A stretch of 64,000 nucleotides of DNA from Comamonas phosphati (GCF_014637085.1 NZ_BMEU01000018.1:28785-92784); one strand, 5' to 3'; positions 53,646 to 64,000 are shown, numbered from the stretch's first letter. Translations and numbers: made by a program. The notes: generated by a model not told the origin, from the letters alone.

Positions 53646-55259
53646 TCATGCCTCGGCACTGCGGCCCTTTAAAGCGAAGATGCCTTGCGGACGCTTTTGA
53701 ATAAAGATCACGATGAACAGCAGCACGGCAATCTTGGCCAGCACGGCGCCGGTCCAGCCTTCGAGCAGCTTGGACAGCACACCCAGGCCAAGCGCCGCAT
53801 AAACCGTACCCGCCAGCTGGCCGACGCCGCCCAGCACCACCACCAGAAAACTGTCCACGATGTAGTTCTGGCCCAGATCAGGTCCCACATTGCCGATCTG
53901 GCTCAAGGCACAGCCGGCGAGGCCCGCAATCCCCGATCCCAGCGCAAACGCATAGGTGTCGGTACGTGCGGTGTTCACCCCCACGCAGGAGGCCATGGAG
54001 CGGTTCTGCGTCACGCCGCGCACAAACAGGCCCAGGCGCGTCCTGGCGATCATGAAAGCCACGGCGCCCAGCACGGCAAAGGCAAACACGATGATGGCGA
54101 TGCGATTCCAGGGCAGCGTGAGATTGGGCAGCAGCGCAATGCCGCCGCTCATCCAGGCGGGGTTTTCGACGCCCACGTTCTGCGCCCCGAACACAGTGCG
54201 CACGGTTTGCTGCAACACCAGGCTGATACCAAAGGTGGCCAGCAAAGTCTCCAGGGGACGGCCATAGAGAAAACGGATTACGCCGCGCTCCAGAATCGCG
54301 CCCAACAGGGCCGCGGCCAGAAAGGAAACGGGAATCGCGACCACCAGATACCAGCCAAAAGCAGCCTCTGGCACCCAGCGCTGGAATGCAAACTGCACCA
54401 GATAGGTGGCATAGGCACCGATCATGATCAGCTCGCCGTGGGCCATGTTGATCACGCCCATCAGCCCGTAGGTGATGGCCAGACCCAGTGCTGCGAGCAG
54501 CAGCACCGAGCCCAGGCTGATGCCGCTGAAGGCGGCGCCTATTCGATCGCCCCAGGCCAGGCTTTCCTCAATGCCGGCCAGCGCCGCCTTGATGGCCTTC
54601 TGCACGCCGGGATCGGATTCCCCGGACAGGCGCTGGTTCAGCAGCAGCTGGGTATCGGGCGTCTTCTGGTGCGCGAGCTGCTCCACGGCCTGCAAACGCT
54701 GCTGCACGTCGTCACTGTCGAGCAGACTGGCAGCCCTGGCCCTGGCCAGCAGGTCCTTGACTTGCGCATCGGTCTCGCCGGCCAGTGCTTTCTCGATCAC
54801 CGGCAGCCGTTCGGCATCGGGCTCGGCCGCCAGCTTCCCGGCGGCGCTACGGCGCGCGTTCACATCGCTGCTGCCCAGCGCCAGAGCGGCCTGCGCCGCA
54901 TCGATGACGGAGCGCAGGTAATTGTTGTTGACGACTTCTTCGGCGTCTGTCGGGAGCTTGGCCGCCTCGCCCGTCACGGGGTCCGTGGACGCATCGCCGT
55001 GGACCACATAGGCCTTGCCCTGGGACACGCGTACTTCATCGCTGGAGAGCGCCGCGAGGTAGGCCGCCAGACGTCCGCCATCCGCCAGGGCATCAGGCGC
55101 GAGCACGGCCTGATTGATGGCCTGCACGCGTTGCTCTGCATCGTCGGCCGCAGCCATGGCATAGGCCTGCTCGGTCGTCAACGCGTGACTGGCAAAGCTC
55201 AGCAAGGTGCCCAGACCGGCAAGCAGTGCCCACATCCATGGCTTGCGCAGTGTTTTCAT
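53646..55259 (-). CDS. urtB: Urea ABC transporter permease UrtB
   Basis: 537 residues. A signal-like N terminus (about 1-26), then a soluble helical region of about 190 residues with HEAT-like spacing (EKALAGETDAQVKDLLARARAASLL, RLQAVEQLAHQKTPDTQ), then a LivH-like membrane domain (about 235-530; YGLMGVINMAHGELIMIGAYATYLVQ). The N-terminal region is normal for UrtB of Proteobacteria. Confidence 0.94.
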   Translation of the reverse strand: MKTLRKPWMWALLAGLGTLLSFASHALTTEQAYAMAAADDAEQRVQAINQAVLAPDALADGGRLAAYLAALSSDEVRVSQGKAYVVHGDASTDPVTGEAAKLPTDAEEVVNNNYLRSVIDAAQAALALGSSDVNARRSAAGKLAAEPDAERLPVIEKALAGETDAQVKDLLARARAASLLDSDDVQQRLQAVEQLAHQKTPDTQLLLNQRLSGESDPGVQKAIKAALAGIEESLAWGDRIGAAFSGISLGSVLLLAALGLAITYGLMGVINMAHGELIMIGAYATYLVQFAFQRWVPEAAFGWYLVVAIPVSFLAAALLGAILERGVIRFLYGRPLETLLATFGISLVLQQTVRTVFGAQNVGVENPAWMSGGIALLPNLTLPWNRIAIIVFAFAVLGAVAFMIARTRLGLFVRGVTQNRSMASCVGVNTARTDTYAFALGSGIAGLAGCALSQIGNVGPDLGQNYIVDSFLVVVLGGVGQLAGTVYAALGLGVLSKLLEGWTGAVLAKIAVLLFIVIFIQKRPQGIFALKGRSAEA

Positions 55260-55304
55260 AAGATATCCCGGATACTTTCGTGCCGTAGACCTTTTTCATC
55301 AGGC

Positions 55305-55322
55305 TTCAGCAGCTATCTTTTC
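55305..55322 (+). repeat. Short dispersed repeat fragment, GCAGCTATC family
   Basis: TTCAGCAGCTATCTTTTC shares GCAGCTATCTTTT with the copy at 51433, here in the urtA-urtB gap. Confidence 0.55.
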
Positions 55323-55323
55323 A

Positions 55324-55355
55324 GGACTGGAGAGCCCATCAGACCTCTCCAGTCC
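55324..55355 (-). terminator. Stem-loop between urtA and urtB (attenuator or mRNA stabiliser)
   Basis: GGACTGGAGAG and CTCTCCAGTCC are 11-bp perfect arms around a 10-base loop, 21 bases after the urtA stop. No U run follows, so it likely protects the urtA message or only partly stops transcription. Confidence 0.65.
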
Positions 55356-55376
55356 ACGACTCACACCGTTGCAGAA

Positions 55377-56645
55377 TCAAGAGCTCTTGCCGTTGGGCTC
55401 GTCCTTCTTCTTGTCGTTGCCATCGATGTAGGGGCTCCAGGGCTGGGCCTTGATCGGGCCCTTGGTCTTCCAGACCACGCTGAACTGGCCGTCGCCCTTG
55501 ATCTCGCCCACCATCACGGGCTTATGAAGATGATGGTTCTTCTCGTCCATCTTCACGGTGAAGCCATCGGGCGCGGCAAAGGTCTGGCCGGCCATGGCGG
55601 CAATCACCTTGTCGGTATCCGTGCTCTTGGCCTTTTCCACAGCCTGCTTCCACATATGGATGCCAACCCAGGTGGCTTCCATGGGGTCGTTGGTCAGGGG
55701 CTTGTCCTTGTGGCCCGCAATGTTCTTGGCCTTGGCGTAAGCGCCCCACTGCGTGATGAAGGCGGTGTTGGTCGGGTTCTTCACGCTCATGAAGTAGTTC
55801 CAGGCTGCCAGGTGACCGACCAGGGGCTTGGTGTCCACGCCACGCAGCTCCTCCTCGCCCACGCTGAAGGCCACGACCGGCACATCCTTGGCCTTGAGGC
55901 CGGCATTGCCCAGCTCCTTGTAGAAGGGCACGTTGGAGTCGCCGTTGATGGTGGAGATCACGGCCGTCTTGCCACCGGTGGAGAACTTCTTCACATCGGC
56001 CACGATGGTCTGGTAGTCGCTGTGACCGAACGGCGTGTAGGTCTCCATGATGTCGGACTCCTTCACACCTTTGCTCTTGAGAAAGGCACGCAGAATCTTG
56101 TTGGTGGTGCGCGGGTACACATAGTCCGTGCCCAGCAGCACAAAGCGCTTGGCACCGCCGCCCTCCTTGCTCATCAGGTACTCGACGGCGGGAATCGCCT
56201 GCTGGTTGGGCGCGGCGCCGGTGTAGAAGACGTTCTTGGAGAGTTCCTCGCCCTCGTACTGCACGGGGTAGAACAACAGGCCGTTGTTCTGCTCGAACAC
56301 CGGCAGCACCGACTTGCGCGAGACGCTGGTCCAGCAGCCGAAGACCACGGCCACCTTGTCCTGCGTAATCAGCTGTTTGGCTTTTTCCGCAAACAGCGGC
56401 CAGTTGGAGGCGGGGTCCACCACCACAGGCTCGAGCTTCTTGCCGAGCACACCGCCCTTGGCGTTGATATCGTCGATGGCCATCAGCACCGTGTCCTTGA
56501 GCACGGTTTCGGAGATCGCCATGGTGCCGGAGAGGCTGTGCAGCACCCCGACCTTGATGGTGTCTGCTGCCAACACCTGTGAGCTCAGACCCAGGCCCAA
56601 AGCCATGGATGCAGCCAGTGTAGTGAGGGTTCCGCGACGATTCAT
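55377..56645 (-). CDS. urtA: Urea ABC transporter substrate-binding protein UrtA
   Basis: 422 residues. Signal peptide about 1-27 (LGLGLSSQVLAA). Type-1 binding fold with UrtA-typical DTIKVGVLHSLSGTMAISETVLKDTVLMAIDDINAKGGVLG, VVFGCWTSVSRKSVLPVFEQNNGLLFYPVQYEGEE, NVFYTGAAPNQQAIPAVEYL and GWMEATWVGIHMWKQAVEKA-type end. GGGAG is 8 bases before the ATG. First gene of urtABCDE-ureD, with a consensus sigma-54 promoter upstream. Confidence 0.95.
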   Translation of the reverse strand: MNRRGTLTTLAASMALGLGLSSQVLAADTIKVGVLHSLSGTMAISETVLKDTVLMAIDDINAKGGVLGKKLEPVVVDPASNWPLFAEKAKQLITQDKVAVVFGCWTSVSRKSVLPVFEQNNGLLFYPVQYEGEELSKNVFYTGAAPNQQAIPAVEYLMSKEGGGAKRFVLLGTDYVYPRTTNKILRAFLKSKGVKESDIMETYTPFGHSDYQTIVADVKKFSTGGKTAVISTINGDSNVPFYKELGNAGLKAKDVPVVAFSVGEEELRGVDTKPLVGHLAAWNYFMSVKNPTNTAFITQWGAYAKAKNIAGHKDKPLTNDPMEATWVGIHMWKQAVEKAKSTDTDKVIAAMAGQTFAAPDGFTVKMDEKNHHLHKPVMVGEIKGDGQFSVVWKTKGPIKAQPWSPYIDGNDKKKDEPNGKSS

Positions 56646-56698
56646 TTCAGCACTCCCGGGAGGTTTTGTTCGGTCACGATTGACCGCAGAGCCTGAAT

Positions 56699-56714
56699 TG
56701 CAAATACCGTGCCA
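56699..56714 (-). promoter_or_regulatory. Sigma-54 promoter of urtA
   Basis: TGGCACGGTATTTGCA on the minus strand matches TGGCACG-N4-TTGCW at every fixed position, with GG and GC 10 bases apart. The -12 GC lies 55 bases before the urtA start, leaving a leader of about 43 bases. Confidence 0.85.
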
Positions 56715-56811
56715 GCAACATCTGCAGCTCGGCCGCCGCTCATGGCGCCGCAGTTTTCCTCACCCGCAAGACAAGGCGGTACCGCCGCGCGATCGGAGCC
56801 TCTCTTCAAAC

Positions 56812-56898
56812 GGCACCATTGCTGTGCCAAATCCTGCGCATGCACCAGATACAGGCTTTTCGGACCGCATTCCGCACATCAGGCACTGTTGAGGTGCC
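56812..56898. promoter_or_regulatory. Two NtrC-like dyads upstream of the urtA promoter
   Basis: GGCACCATTGCTGTGCC (56812-56828) and GGCACTGTTGAGGTGCC (56882-56898) have GGCAC/GTGCC arms and 17-base length like NtrC sites (TGCACY-N5-RGTGCA), at about -132 and -202 from the predicted start. Each differs from consensus at the outer bases. Confidence 0.5.
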
Positions 56899-56904
56899 CG
56901 GCAA

Positions 56905-57910
56905 TCAATGCGCGGCAAAGCGCAGCAGGTACTCGTAGGTGCCGCTGCGCGGACGAGTGAACCAGCGCACAAAATCCTGCTGCGTGCCGTAGACAAAGCC
57001 CTGCAGCCTGGTATCCGCATCCAGTGCGTACTGCGCATCCAGGCGCAGCGTGCCAAAGTGCTTGTTGAAGCCATCGCCCACCACATGCCCATCCTTGCCC
57101 TGCGGGTCTTGCCGCCATTGCGCTTCGGTCAGATAGCCGGGCGAATCGCCGCGCGCCTCATGCCAGCGGCCGGACAGCGAGATATCGAGCTTTTCATGCA
57201 CATGGTGCTTCCAGGTTCCGCTGAGGGTACTGCGCTCGTAGCCCGAGCTGGGCCTCGCACCGTCGCCGCGCGAAGGCTGGGCCGCCAGATTGAGCTGATC
57301 GCCGCCTTCCAGCTCGCGCCCCAACGCGGCCTGGGCATCCAACATGCCGTGCGAACCGGCGCTGACATCCACATCGGTATAGCTGCCGCCGCGCCGCGTG
57401 CGCAGCTCCACCAGCCCGGCGCGGTTGTAATTGCCTTGCAGCACCGACACGGGGCCGCGATGGACATTGACCTTGTCCAGCTCCAGCGGCACCACCACGT
57501 TCAGATCGAAATAGCCATCGGCATGCGACATGGCCTCGTTGAGCGCAATGCCGTCCAGCGTGGCCGCCACCGAAGCCTCGCAACACCAGCCCGTTGGCCA
57601 CACCGCTGAGCTGATAGTGATTGACATGCATACCCGGCACCTTGTTCCACAGCGCTTCCACTTCCTGCCTGGGCTGCTCGCGAATATCGTCACGCCCGAA
57701 CTCGGTGACGGAAAACGCCCGCAGCGCCTCATCCAGCGCCTGGCCTTTGACCTGGGCCCTCACCAGTACCTCGGGCAGCGCCGCATTGCTTTCCCTGGCC
57801 GTCTGCGCCCACGCCCCGCCAGTCAACAGGCCGGCGCATCCGCATCCCATCGTCAACAAACCCTGCTGTACCCCAGCCCGCAGCCGCCGCGCCCCCCCCC
57901 CTTGCCCCAT
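56905..57910 (-). pseudogene. TonB-dependent receptor gene, frameshifted and 3'-truncated
   Basis: From ATG 57910: signal peptide ending GGAWAQ, then a plug domain (VLVRAQVKGQALDEALRAFSVTEFGRDDIREQPRQEVEALWNKVPGMHVNHYQLSGVANGLVLRGFGG). At about 57561-57572 one extra base shifts the frame; the plug continues as ATLDGIALNEAMSHADGYFDLNVVVPLELDKVNVHRGPVSVLQGNYNRAGLVELRTRRGG and barrel strands follow until a stop at 56905. Only about 330 of some 700 residues remain. A run of ten G lies in codons 4-7. Its ligand is unknown. Confidence 0.75.
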
Positions 57911-58017
57911 GGTTTTCTGTTCATGCACCAGAAGAGCAAAGTTCGTGCCACGCAATACACTGCCACAGCCCAGCAATGCGCCAGGAGGCGTCCACAGCAA
58001 CCACATGGAGGCGCTGT

Positions 58018-58055
58018 GGTGCACGCTCGCCTCATTGATGCACCAGCGAGGTGCA
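58018..58055. promoter_or_regulatory. NtrC-type enhancer upstream of ureA
   Basis: TGCACCAGCGAGGTGCA at 58039-58055 fits the NtrC consensus TGCACY-N5-RGTGCA at every fixed base. A half-site GGTGCA at 58018-58023 is 32 bases from the matching half at 58050, the spacing of tandem NtrC sites at enteric glnA. Confidence 0.75.
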
Positions 58056-58103
58056 AAACGGCGGCAATCCGGCCTCCATGGATTTGCAATTAAGTCTTGC
58101 CAT

Positions 58104-58119
58104 TGGCATAGCACTTGCT
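58104..58119 (+). promoter_or_regulatory. Sigma-54 promoter of the ure operon
   Basis: TGGCATAGCACTTGCT matches TGGCACG-N4-TTGCW except at two bases; GG (58105-58106) and GC (58117-58118) are 10 apart. It lies 155 bases before ureA and 50 bases after the NtrC dyad. Confidence 0.75.
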
Positions 58120-58274
58120 ACATAAAGGGACATGGAAGTCACACCATGCGTTCTGTCGGCGCCACCGACTGCGCCAGCTGACTTTCCCTAGCCTTGAGTG
58201 CAATTAAAGGCAACTTACTCCTCGCGTTCATTCGGTACTGCCGAATGCGCAAGCTGACAGAGGGATTGAAGAAG

Positions 58275-58577
58275 ATGGAACTGACTCCTCGCGAAAAAGA
58301 CAAGCTGCTGATCTTCACCGCCGCCTTGCTGGCCGAGCGGCGCAAAGCCCGTGGCCTCAAGCTCAACTACCCCGAGGCCGTGGCACTGATCAGCGCCTTT
58401 GTGATGGAGGGCGCACGTGACGGCAAGACCGTGGCCCAGCTGATGAGCGAAGGCCGCAGCGTGCTGACCCGCGCCGATGTGATGGAAGGCATCCCCGAAA
58501 TGATTCCCGACATCCAGATCGAGGCCACCTTCCCGGACGGCACCAAGCTCGTCACCGTGCACGAGCCCATTGCCTGA
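58275..58577 (+). CDS. ureA: Urease gamma subunit
   Basis: 100 residues, the usual length. [57 protein letters not shown] and the end [16 protein letters not shown] are diagnostic. The ATG at 58275 starts the conserved protein; the frame continues upstream without meaning. First gene of the ure operon. Confidence 0.96.
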   Translation: MELTPREKDKLLIFTAALLAERRKARGLKLNYPEAVALISAFVMEGARDGKTVAQLMSEGRSVLTRADVMEGIPEMIPDIQIEATFPDGTKLVTVHEPIA

Positions 58578-58641
58578 ATCCGCATCAACCGATTTCAAGC
58601 CTTTCAGCCCTCAAGCTCTTCCCCATCCAGCGCAGACAGCC

Positions 58642-59259
58642 ATGAAATTCAAGACACTCCTCGCCACCACAGCCATTGCTGCAACAGCCCTACCCCTGTC
58701 CGCGCTCGCCCATGTGGGCGCAGACGGCGGCGGTCATCACCATTTCCTGGACAGCCTGGGCCACGCCTTTGCCCACCCGTTTACCGGAGCCGACCACCTG
58801 GCCGCCATGCTGGCTGTGGGCGCCTGGAGTGCGCTGACCATGCCCAGCCTGCGCACCGCCTGGCGCGCACCTGCCGCCTTCTTGGCCCTACTGGTGGCGG
58901 GGGCCGTGGCGGGTTTCGCCGGCCTGTGGGTGCCGGGTGTGGAGCCCATGATTGCCGCCTCCGTGCTGGTGCTGGGTCTGCTGGTGCTGGTGCAGCAAAA
59001 AATGCCCTGGGGTGCTGCGGCCGCACTGGCCGGCATGTTTGCCTTCTTCCACGGCGCGGCCCATGGCTTTGAACTGGCCGGCGACAGCGGCCTCGCAGCC
59101 GTCGGCGCGCTGGTCGGCATGGCCATGGGTTCCGCCACGCTGCACATGGCGGGCATGGTGCTGGGCCATGCGGTGATGCAGCGCCACCGGTGGGTTGCCA
59201 AACTCGGCGGTACGGCCACGGTGGCGCTCGGCGCCTTCATGCTGACACGGCTGGCCTGA
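58642..59259 (+). CDS. ureJ: HupE/UreJ-family putative nickel permease
   Basis: 205 residues. Signal-like first helix (1-23), then His-rich [12 protein letters not shown] and the family motif [16 protein letters not shown], several membrane helices, and [12 protein letters not shown] and [11 protein letters not shown] with further metal-binding histidines. HupE/UreJ proteins supply nickel for hydrogenase or urease; its place between ureA and ureB fits a nickel role. The ATG at 58642 starts the signal segment. Confidence 0.88.
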   Translation: MKFKTLLATTAIAATALPLSALAHVGADGGGHHHFLDSLGHAFAHPFTGADHLAAMLAVGAWSALTMPSLRTAWRAPAAFLALLVAGAVAGFAGLWVPGVEPMIAASVLVLGLLVLVQQKMPWGAAAALAGMFAFFHGAAHGFELAGDSGLAAVGALVGMAMGSATLHMAGMVLGHAVMQRHRWVAKLGGTATVALGAFMLTRLA

Positions 59260-59281
59260 ACACGAGAAAGGAAGATACGCC

Positions 59282-59587
59282 ATGATTCCCGGTGAACTGC
59301 TGCTTGACCCCGGTGCGCATGAACTCAATCCCGGCCGCCGCACGCTTACGCTGGTGGTGAAGAATGCCAGCGACCGCCCCATCCAGGTCGGATCGCACTA
59401 CCACTTTGCCGAGACCAACGCTGGCCTGGATTTCGACCGCGCGGCCGCACGCGGCATGCGGCTGAATATTGCGAGCGGCATGGCCGTGCGCTTCGAGCCC
59501 GGCCAGCAACGCACGGTCGAACTGGTGGATATTGGCGGCAGCAGAAATATCTACGGCTTTCGCGGCCTGATTCAAGGAGCGCTCTGA
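59282..59587 (+). CDS. ureB: Urease beta subunit
   Basis: 101 residues, full length: [75 protein letters not shown] is classic UreB. AAAGGAAG lies 7 bases upstream; ureC starts one base after its stop. Confidence 0.96.
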   Translation: MIPGELLLDPGAHELNPGRRTLTLVVKNASDRPIQVGSHYHFAETNAGLDFDRAAARGMRLNIASGMAVRFEPGQQRTVELVDIGGSRNIYGFRGLIQGAL

Positions 59588-59588
59588 C

Positions 59589-61307
<1,719 letters not shown>

Positions 61308-61321
61308 ATCTGACCGGACCG

Positions 61322-61801
61322 ATGGACATGGAGCTGATCTTCAAGCTGGACCCCGCGACAGAACCGCGCGTGCTGGCCTTTCTTCAGGAGCACCTGGACG
61401 ATATGCACCGCATATCGCCGCCCGAGAGCGTGCATGCGCTGGACGCAAGCCAGCTGCGCCAGCCCGGCATCCGTTTCTGGACCGGCTGGACGCAGCAACA
61501 AGCCGGGGCGGCCCTGGTGGCCAGCTGCGCGCTCAAGCAGCTGGATGCGGGCCATGTCGAACTCAAGACCATACGCCTGGGCGCGGCCTACCGCGGCTCC
61601 GCGGCGGCCCGGCAGGTGCTCGCGCATGCTCTGACCCAGGCCCGCGCAAGCGGCGCCAAGCGCATCAGTCTGGAGACCGGCACCGAGGCCTTCTTCGCAC
61701 CGGCCCGGCGCTTCTACCAGCGCAATGGCTTTGTGCCATGCGAGCCCTTTGGCAGCTACCACCCAGACCCCAACAGCTGCTTCATGACGCTGGCGCTTTA
61801 A
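61322..61801 (+). CDS. GNAT-family N-acetyltransferase inside the ure operon
   Basis: 159 residues. N-acetyltransferase fold: FWTGWTQQQAGAALVASCALKQLDAGHVELKTIRLGAAYRGSAAARQVLAHAL holds the acetyl-CoA loop, then RISLETGTEAFFAPARRFYQRNGFVPCEPFGSY is the conserved C-terminal strand and helix. It lies 14 bases after ureC and 14 before ureE, so it is co-transcribed. It is not needed for urease assembly in known systems; substrate unknown. ATG 61328 is an alternative start. Confidence 0.88.
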   Translation: MDMELIFKLDPATEPRVLAFLQEHLDDMHRISPPESVHALDASQLRQPGIRFWTGWTQQQAGAALVASCALKQLDAGHVELKTIRLGAAYRGSAAARQVLAHALTQARASGAKRISLETGTEAFFAPARRFYQRNGFVPCEPFGSYHPDPNSCFMTLAL

Positions 61802-61815
61802 CCGATTGCCCTTGT

Positions 61816-62346
61816 ATGCTGCAAGTCTCCAAATGCCTTCCCGCCGGCCAGGGCCTGGCCACCAGCCTGCTCAAGCGCTCCGCCTCGGTGGAGCTCGACT
61901 GGGACGTACGCCAGAAAAGCCGCTTTGCCGCCACCGACAGCCAGGGCCGCGACCTGGCCATTTTCCTGCCACGCGGCCAGGCTGTGCGCGGCGGCGACGT
62001 GCTGGTGGCCGAGGACGGCTCGCTGATCCGCGTGCTGGCCGCGCCGCAGAAGGTGCTGCGCATCACGGCCTGCGCCGAGCACGGCAGCCCCTTCGACCTG
62101 ATGCGCGCCGCCTACCACCTGGGCAACCGCCATGTGCCCATCGAGCTGCGGCCCGACCACCTCAAGATCGAGCCCGACCACGTGCTGGCCGACATGCTGC
62201 GCAGCATGCACATGACCGTCACCGAGGCCGAACTGCCCTTCGAGCCCGAGGGCGGTGCCTATGGGGGACATGTGACCAACGACGGCCACAGCCACCACCA
62301 CGGACATGCGCACGGGCATGAACACCACCATGGACACGGCCACTGA
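61816..62346 (+). CDS. ureE: Urease nickel metallochaperone UreE
   Basis: 176 residues. N-terminal peptide-binding domain (about 1-75; [27 protein letters not shown]) and metal-binding domain ([32 protein letters not shown] with His in GNRHVP), then a His-rich tail (about 152-176) with 13 or more His residues for nickel storage. It delivers nickel to UreG. Confidence 0.95.
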   Translation: MLQVSKCLPAGQGLATSLLKRSASVELDWDVRQKSRFAATDSQGRDLAIFLPRGQAVRGGDVLVAEDGSLIRVLAAPQKVLRITACAEHGSPFDLMRAAYHLGNRHVPIELRPDHLKIEPDHVLADMLRSMHMTVTEAELPFEPEGGAYGGHVTNDGHSHHHGHAHGHEHHHGHGH

Positions 62347-63055
62347 AGCGCCGCTGCACATTGCACCCGCCACGCTGCTGCAGCTGATGTGGCTGGCCTC
62401 GCCGGCGCTGCCCATCGGCGGCTTTTCCTATTCCGAGGGGCTGGAGGCGGCCATCCATGCCGCGCAGGTCACCACGGAAGCAGAGGCCGCCGACTGGCTG
62501 GTGCAGCAGCTGCACCTGACCCAGTCGCGCGGTGACATGGCCGCCATCGCCCAGGCCCTGCCCGCCTGGCATCGCGGCGATGCACAACGCCTGGAACAGC
62601 TCAACGACTGGGTGCTCTACACCCGCGAGACCAGCGAGATGCGCCTGCAGACCGAGCAGATGGGCCGCTCGCTGACCGACTGGCTGCGCAACCAGCACGC
62701 AGCCGATGCGGCCCGCGGCGCGCAGATCCGGCAACTGGCGGCGCTGTCGTGCCAGCGGCCCGCCTACCCCATTGCCTTTGCGCTCGCAACCGCCTTTACC
62801 GGGGCTGCGGCGCAGCAGGCCTTGCTCGCCTATGCCTTCGGCTGGGCCGAGAACATGGTGCAGGCCGCGGTCAAGGCCGTGCCGCTGGGCCAGAGCGCGG
62901 GCCAGCGCATCCTGGCGCGCCTGGCACAGGAAATCCCCGCCGCCGTGGCGCATGCCGAAGTCCTGCCGGACGAGGCACGCCAGGCGTTCTCGCCCATGCT
63001 AGCCATTCTCTCGGCCCGGCACGAACACCAATACTCACGCCTTTTCAGATCATGA
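62318..63055 (+). CDS. ureF: Urease accessory protein UreF
   Basis: 245 residues from ATG 62318. [25 protein letters not shown] and [25 protein letters not shown] are typical, as is [31 protein letters not shown]. It overlaps the His-tail codons of ureE. ATGs at 62306 and 62330 are in frame and the true start is not clear. UreF gates nickel transfer in the UreDFG complex. Confidence 0.93.
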   Translation: MNTTMDTATEAPLHIAPATLLQLMWLASPALPIGGFSYSEGLEAAIHAAQVTTEAEAADWLVQQLHLTQSRGDMAAIAQALPAWHRGDAQRLEQLNDWVLYTRETSEMRLQTEQMGRSLTDWLRNQHAADAARGAQIRQLAALSCQRPAYPIAFALATAFTGAAAQQALLAYAFGWAENMVQAAVKAVPLGQSAGQRILARLAQEIPAAVAHAEVLPDEARQAFSPMLAILSARHEHQYSRLFRS

Positions 63056-63720
63056 CCACCGCACTGCACCATATTCCCAATCGCACCAAGAAGCTGCCAC
63101 CATTGCGCGTCGGCATTGGCGGACCCGTGGGATCGGGCAAGACCACGATCCTCGAAATGCTGTGCAAGGCCATGCGCGACAAATGGGATCTGGTCGCCAT
63201 CACCAACGACATCTACACCAAGGAAGACCAGCGCCTGCTGACCATCAGCGGCGCACTGCCGCCCGAGCGCATCATGGGCGTGGAAACCGGCGGCTGCCCG
63301 CATACGGCCATCCGCGAGGACGCATCGATCAACCTCGAGGCCATCGACCGCATGCTGGGCCAGTTCCCCGATGCCGACATCGTCTTCATCGAATCGGGCG
63401 GCGACAACCTCGCGGCCACCTTCAGCCCCGAACTCAGCGACCTGACCATCTACGTGATCGACGTGGCCGCGGGCGAGAAAATTCCCCGCAAGGGCGGCCC
63501 CGGCATCACCAAGAGCGACCTCTTCGTCATCAACAAGACCGATCTGGCGCCCTACGTTGGCGCGGACCTGGAGGTGATGCGCGCCGATACCGTGCGCATG
63601 CGCACCACGCCCAAGGGCCTCAAACCCTTCACCATGACCGACCTGAAGACCTTACAGGGGCTGGACGAAGTGGTGGCTTTCATCGAACAGAATGGGCTGC
63701 TAGGTAACCCGGCAGGTTAA
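63052..63720 (+). CDS. ureG: Urease accessory GTPase UreG
   Basis: 222 residues. P-loop GGPVGSGKT at 23-31, then [14 protein letters not shown], the nickel site [16 protein letters not shown] (Cys-Pro-His), [19 protein letters not shown] and [13 protein letters not shown]. It hydrolyses GTP to drive nickel insertion. It overlaps ureF by 4 bases and ends the operon. Confidence 0.97.
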   Translation: MTTALHHIPNRTKKLPPLRVGIGGPVGSGKTTILEMLCKAMRDKWDLVAITNDIYTKEDQRLLTISGALPPERIMGVETGGCPHTAIREDASINLEAIDRMLGQFPDADIVFIESGGDNLAATFSPELSDLTIYVIDVAAGEKIPRKGGPGITKSDLFVINKTDLAPYVGADLEVMRADTVRMRTTPKGLKPFTMTDLKTLQGLDEVVAFIEQNGLLGNPAG

Positions 63721-63892
63721 CCATCCGGCAGGATCCATGGATGTGATTCTTGCCCCCTCTTCTGTCAGATTCCGATGGTTGCAGCGACAGATTAGAGCGG
63801 CTTATATGGAGGCCTCCCAGATTACAAGTGGCCTTTGGCCGCCTGCGAACCGGCGCAGTTGGAGGCTCCTGACATCCGGGCATTGATCGAAC
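63721..63892. other. Gap after ureG
   Basis: 172 bases with no gene and no clear terminator; it runs to the IS boundary, so the native downstream sequence may have been removed or shifted. Confidence 0.4.
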
Positions 63893-64000
63893 TGAACCGC
63901 CCCGGGTTTCGTGGAGGCTGTTTGGTTTAAGTCAGGCCACCACCGTGGAGACCTGACTGGCGAGATGCCGGTAGTAGTTTGCCTCAGCTTGTGCCGGAGG
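63893..64000 (-). mobile_element. IS3-family element, end only (continues past the window)
   Basis: The boundary TGAACCGCCCCGGGTTTCGT is a typical IS3-family terminus. The minus-strand frame 63932-64000 ends PPAQAEANYYRHLASQVSTV and two more residues before a stop, the usual C terminus of an IS3 OrfB transposase. Confidence 0.75.
63932..64000 (-). CDS. IS3-family transposase OrfB, C-terminal end
   Basis: 22 residues and a stop are visible; the segment PPAQAEANYYRHLA is characteristic of IS3 OrfB C termini. The rest lies beyond the window, so whether it is intact cannot be told. Confidence 0.72.
   Translation of the reverse strand, partial: PPAQAEANYYRHLASQVSTVVA

Overview
The window is GC-rich, dense bacterial chromosome and looks like Burkholderiales, family Comamonadaceae (Comamonas/Delftia-like). 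The reasons are overall gene content, two dispersed repeat families that I associate with that family from memory, and the paired cyanophycin synthetases with their associated ABC transporter. No tRNA, rRNA, CRISPR array or prophage was seen. I could not run searches, so names rest on motif and length recognition.

Layout. 0-4 kb: the end of an ammonium transporter gene, small exported proteins (DUF4148-like, EF-hand) and a 5'-nucleotidase. 3.5-11.4 kb: a cyanophycin locus, with a DUF1854 protein and a zinc-ribbon ABC exporter on the minus strand facing away from cphA' and cphA on the plus strand. 11.5-18.4 kb: CreA, a LysR/YeiH pair, a MarR/FUSC efflux pair and a succinate-semialdehyde-type dehydrogenase. 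18.7-24.1 kb: a three-gene operon of a DUF2760 protein and two unusual Hsp70 proteins. 24.5-31.3 kb: an orphan amino-acid binding protein, a LysR regulator divergent from a 2-oxoadipate dioxygenase/aminotransferase pair (lysine catabolism), a hexapeptide-repeat beta-helix protein and riboflavin synthase. 31.4-33.9 kb: a copper P-type ATPase behind a MerR-type promoter. 34-41.8 kb: a 5-oxoproline operon (DUF969/DUF979 transporter, pyroglutamyl peptidase, PxpA, fused PxpBC, biotin carboxylase) divergent from a GntR regulator. 42-48 kb: a DUF4382 lipoprotein, LysR/AzoR, and a TetR regulator divergent from a SoxCD-like sulfite dehydrogenase pair. 48.4-49.5 kb: IS wreckage. 49.9-63.7 kb: urtABCDE-ureD on the minus strand and ureA-hupE-ureB-ureC-GNAT-ureE-ureF-ureG on the plus strand, with a broken TonB receptor gene between them. 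The window ends inside an IS3-family element.

Nitrogen handling dominates: ammonium uptake, cyanophycin storage, 5-oxoproline and amino-acid use, and urea uptake and hydrolysis. Both the urt and ure operons carry sigma-54 -24/-12 promoters, and ureA also has a perfect NtrC-type dyad upstream, so the urea genes are probably induced on nitrogen limitation. The least understood parts are the DUF2760/Hsp70/Hsp70 operon, the DUF1854-ABC partner of cyanophycin synthesis, and the ~100-bp repeat that directly follows stop codons in one fixed orientation at four places.
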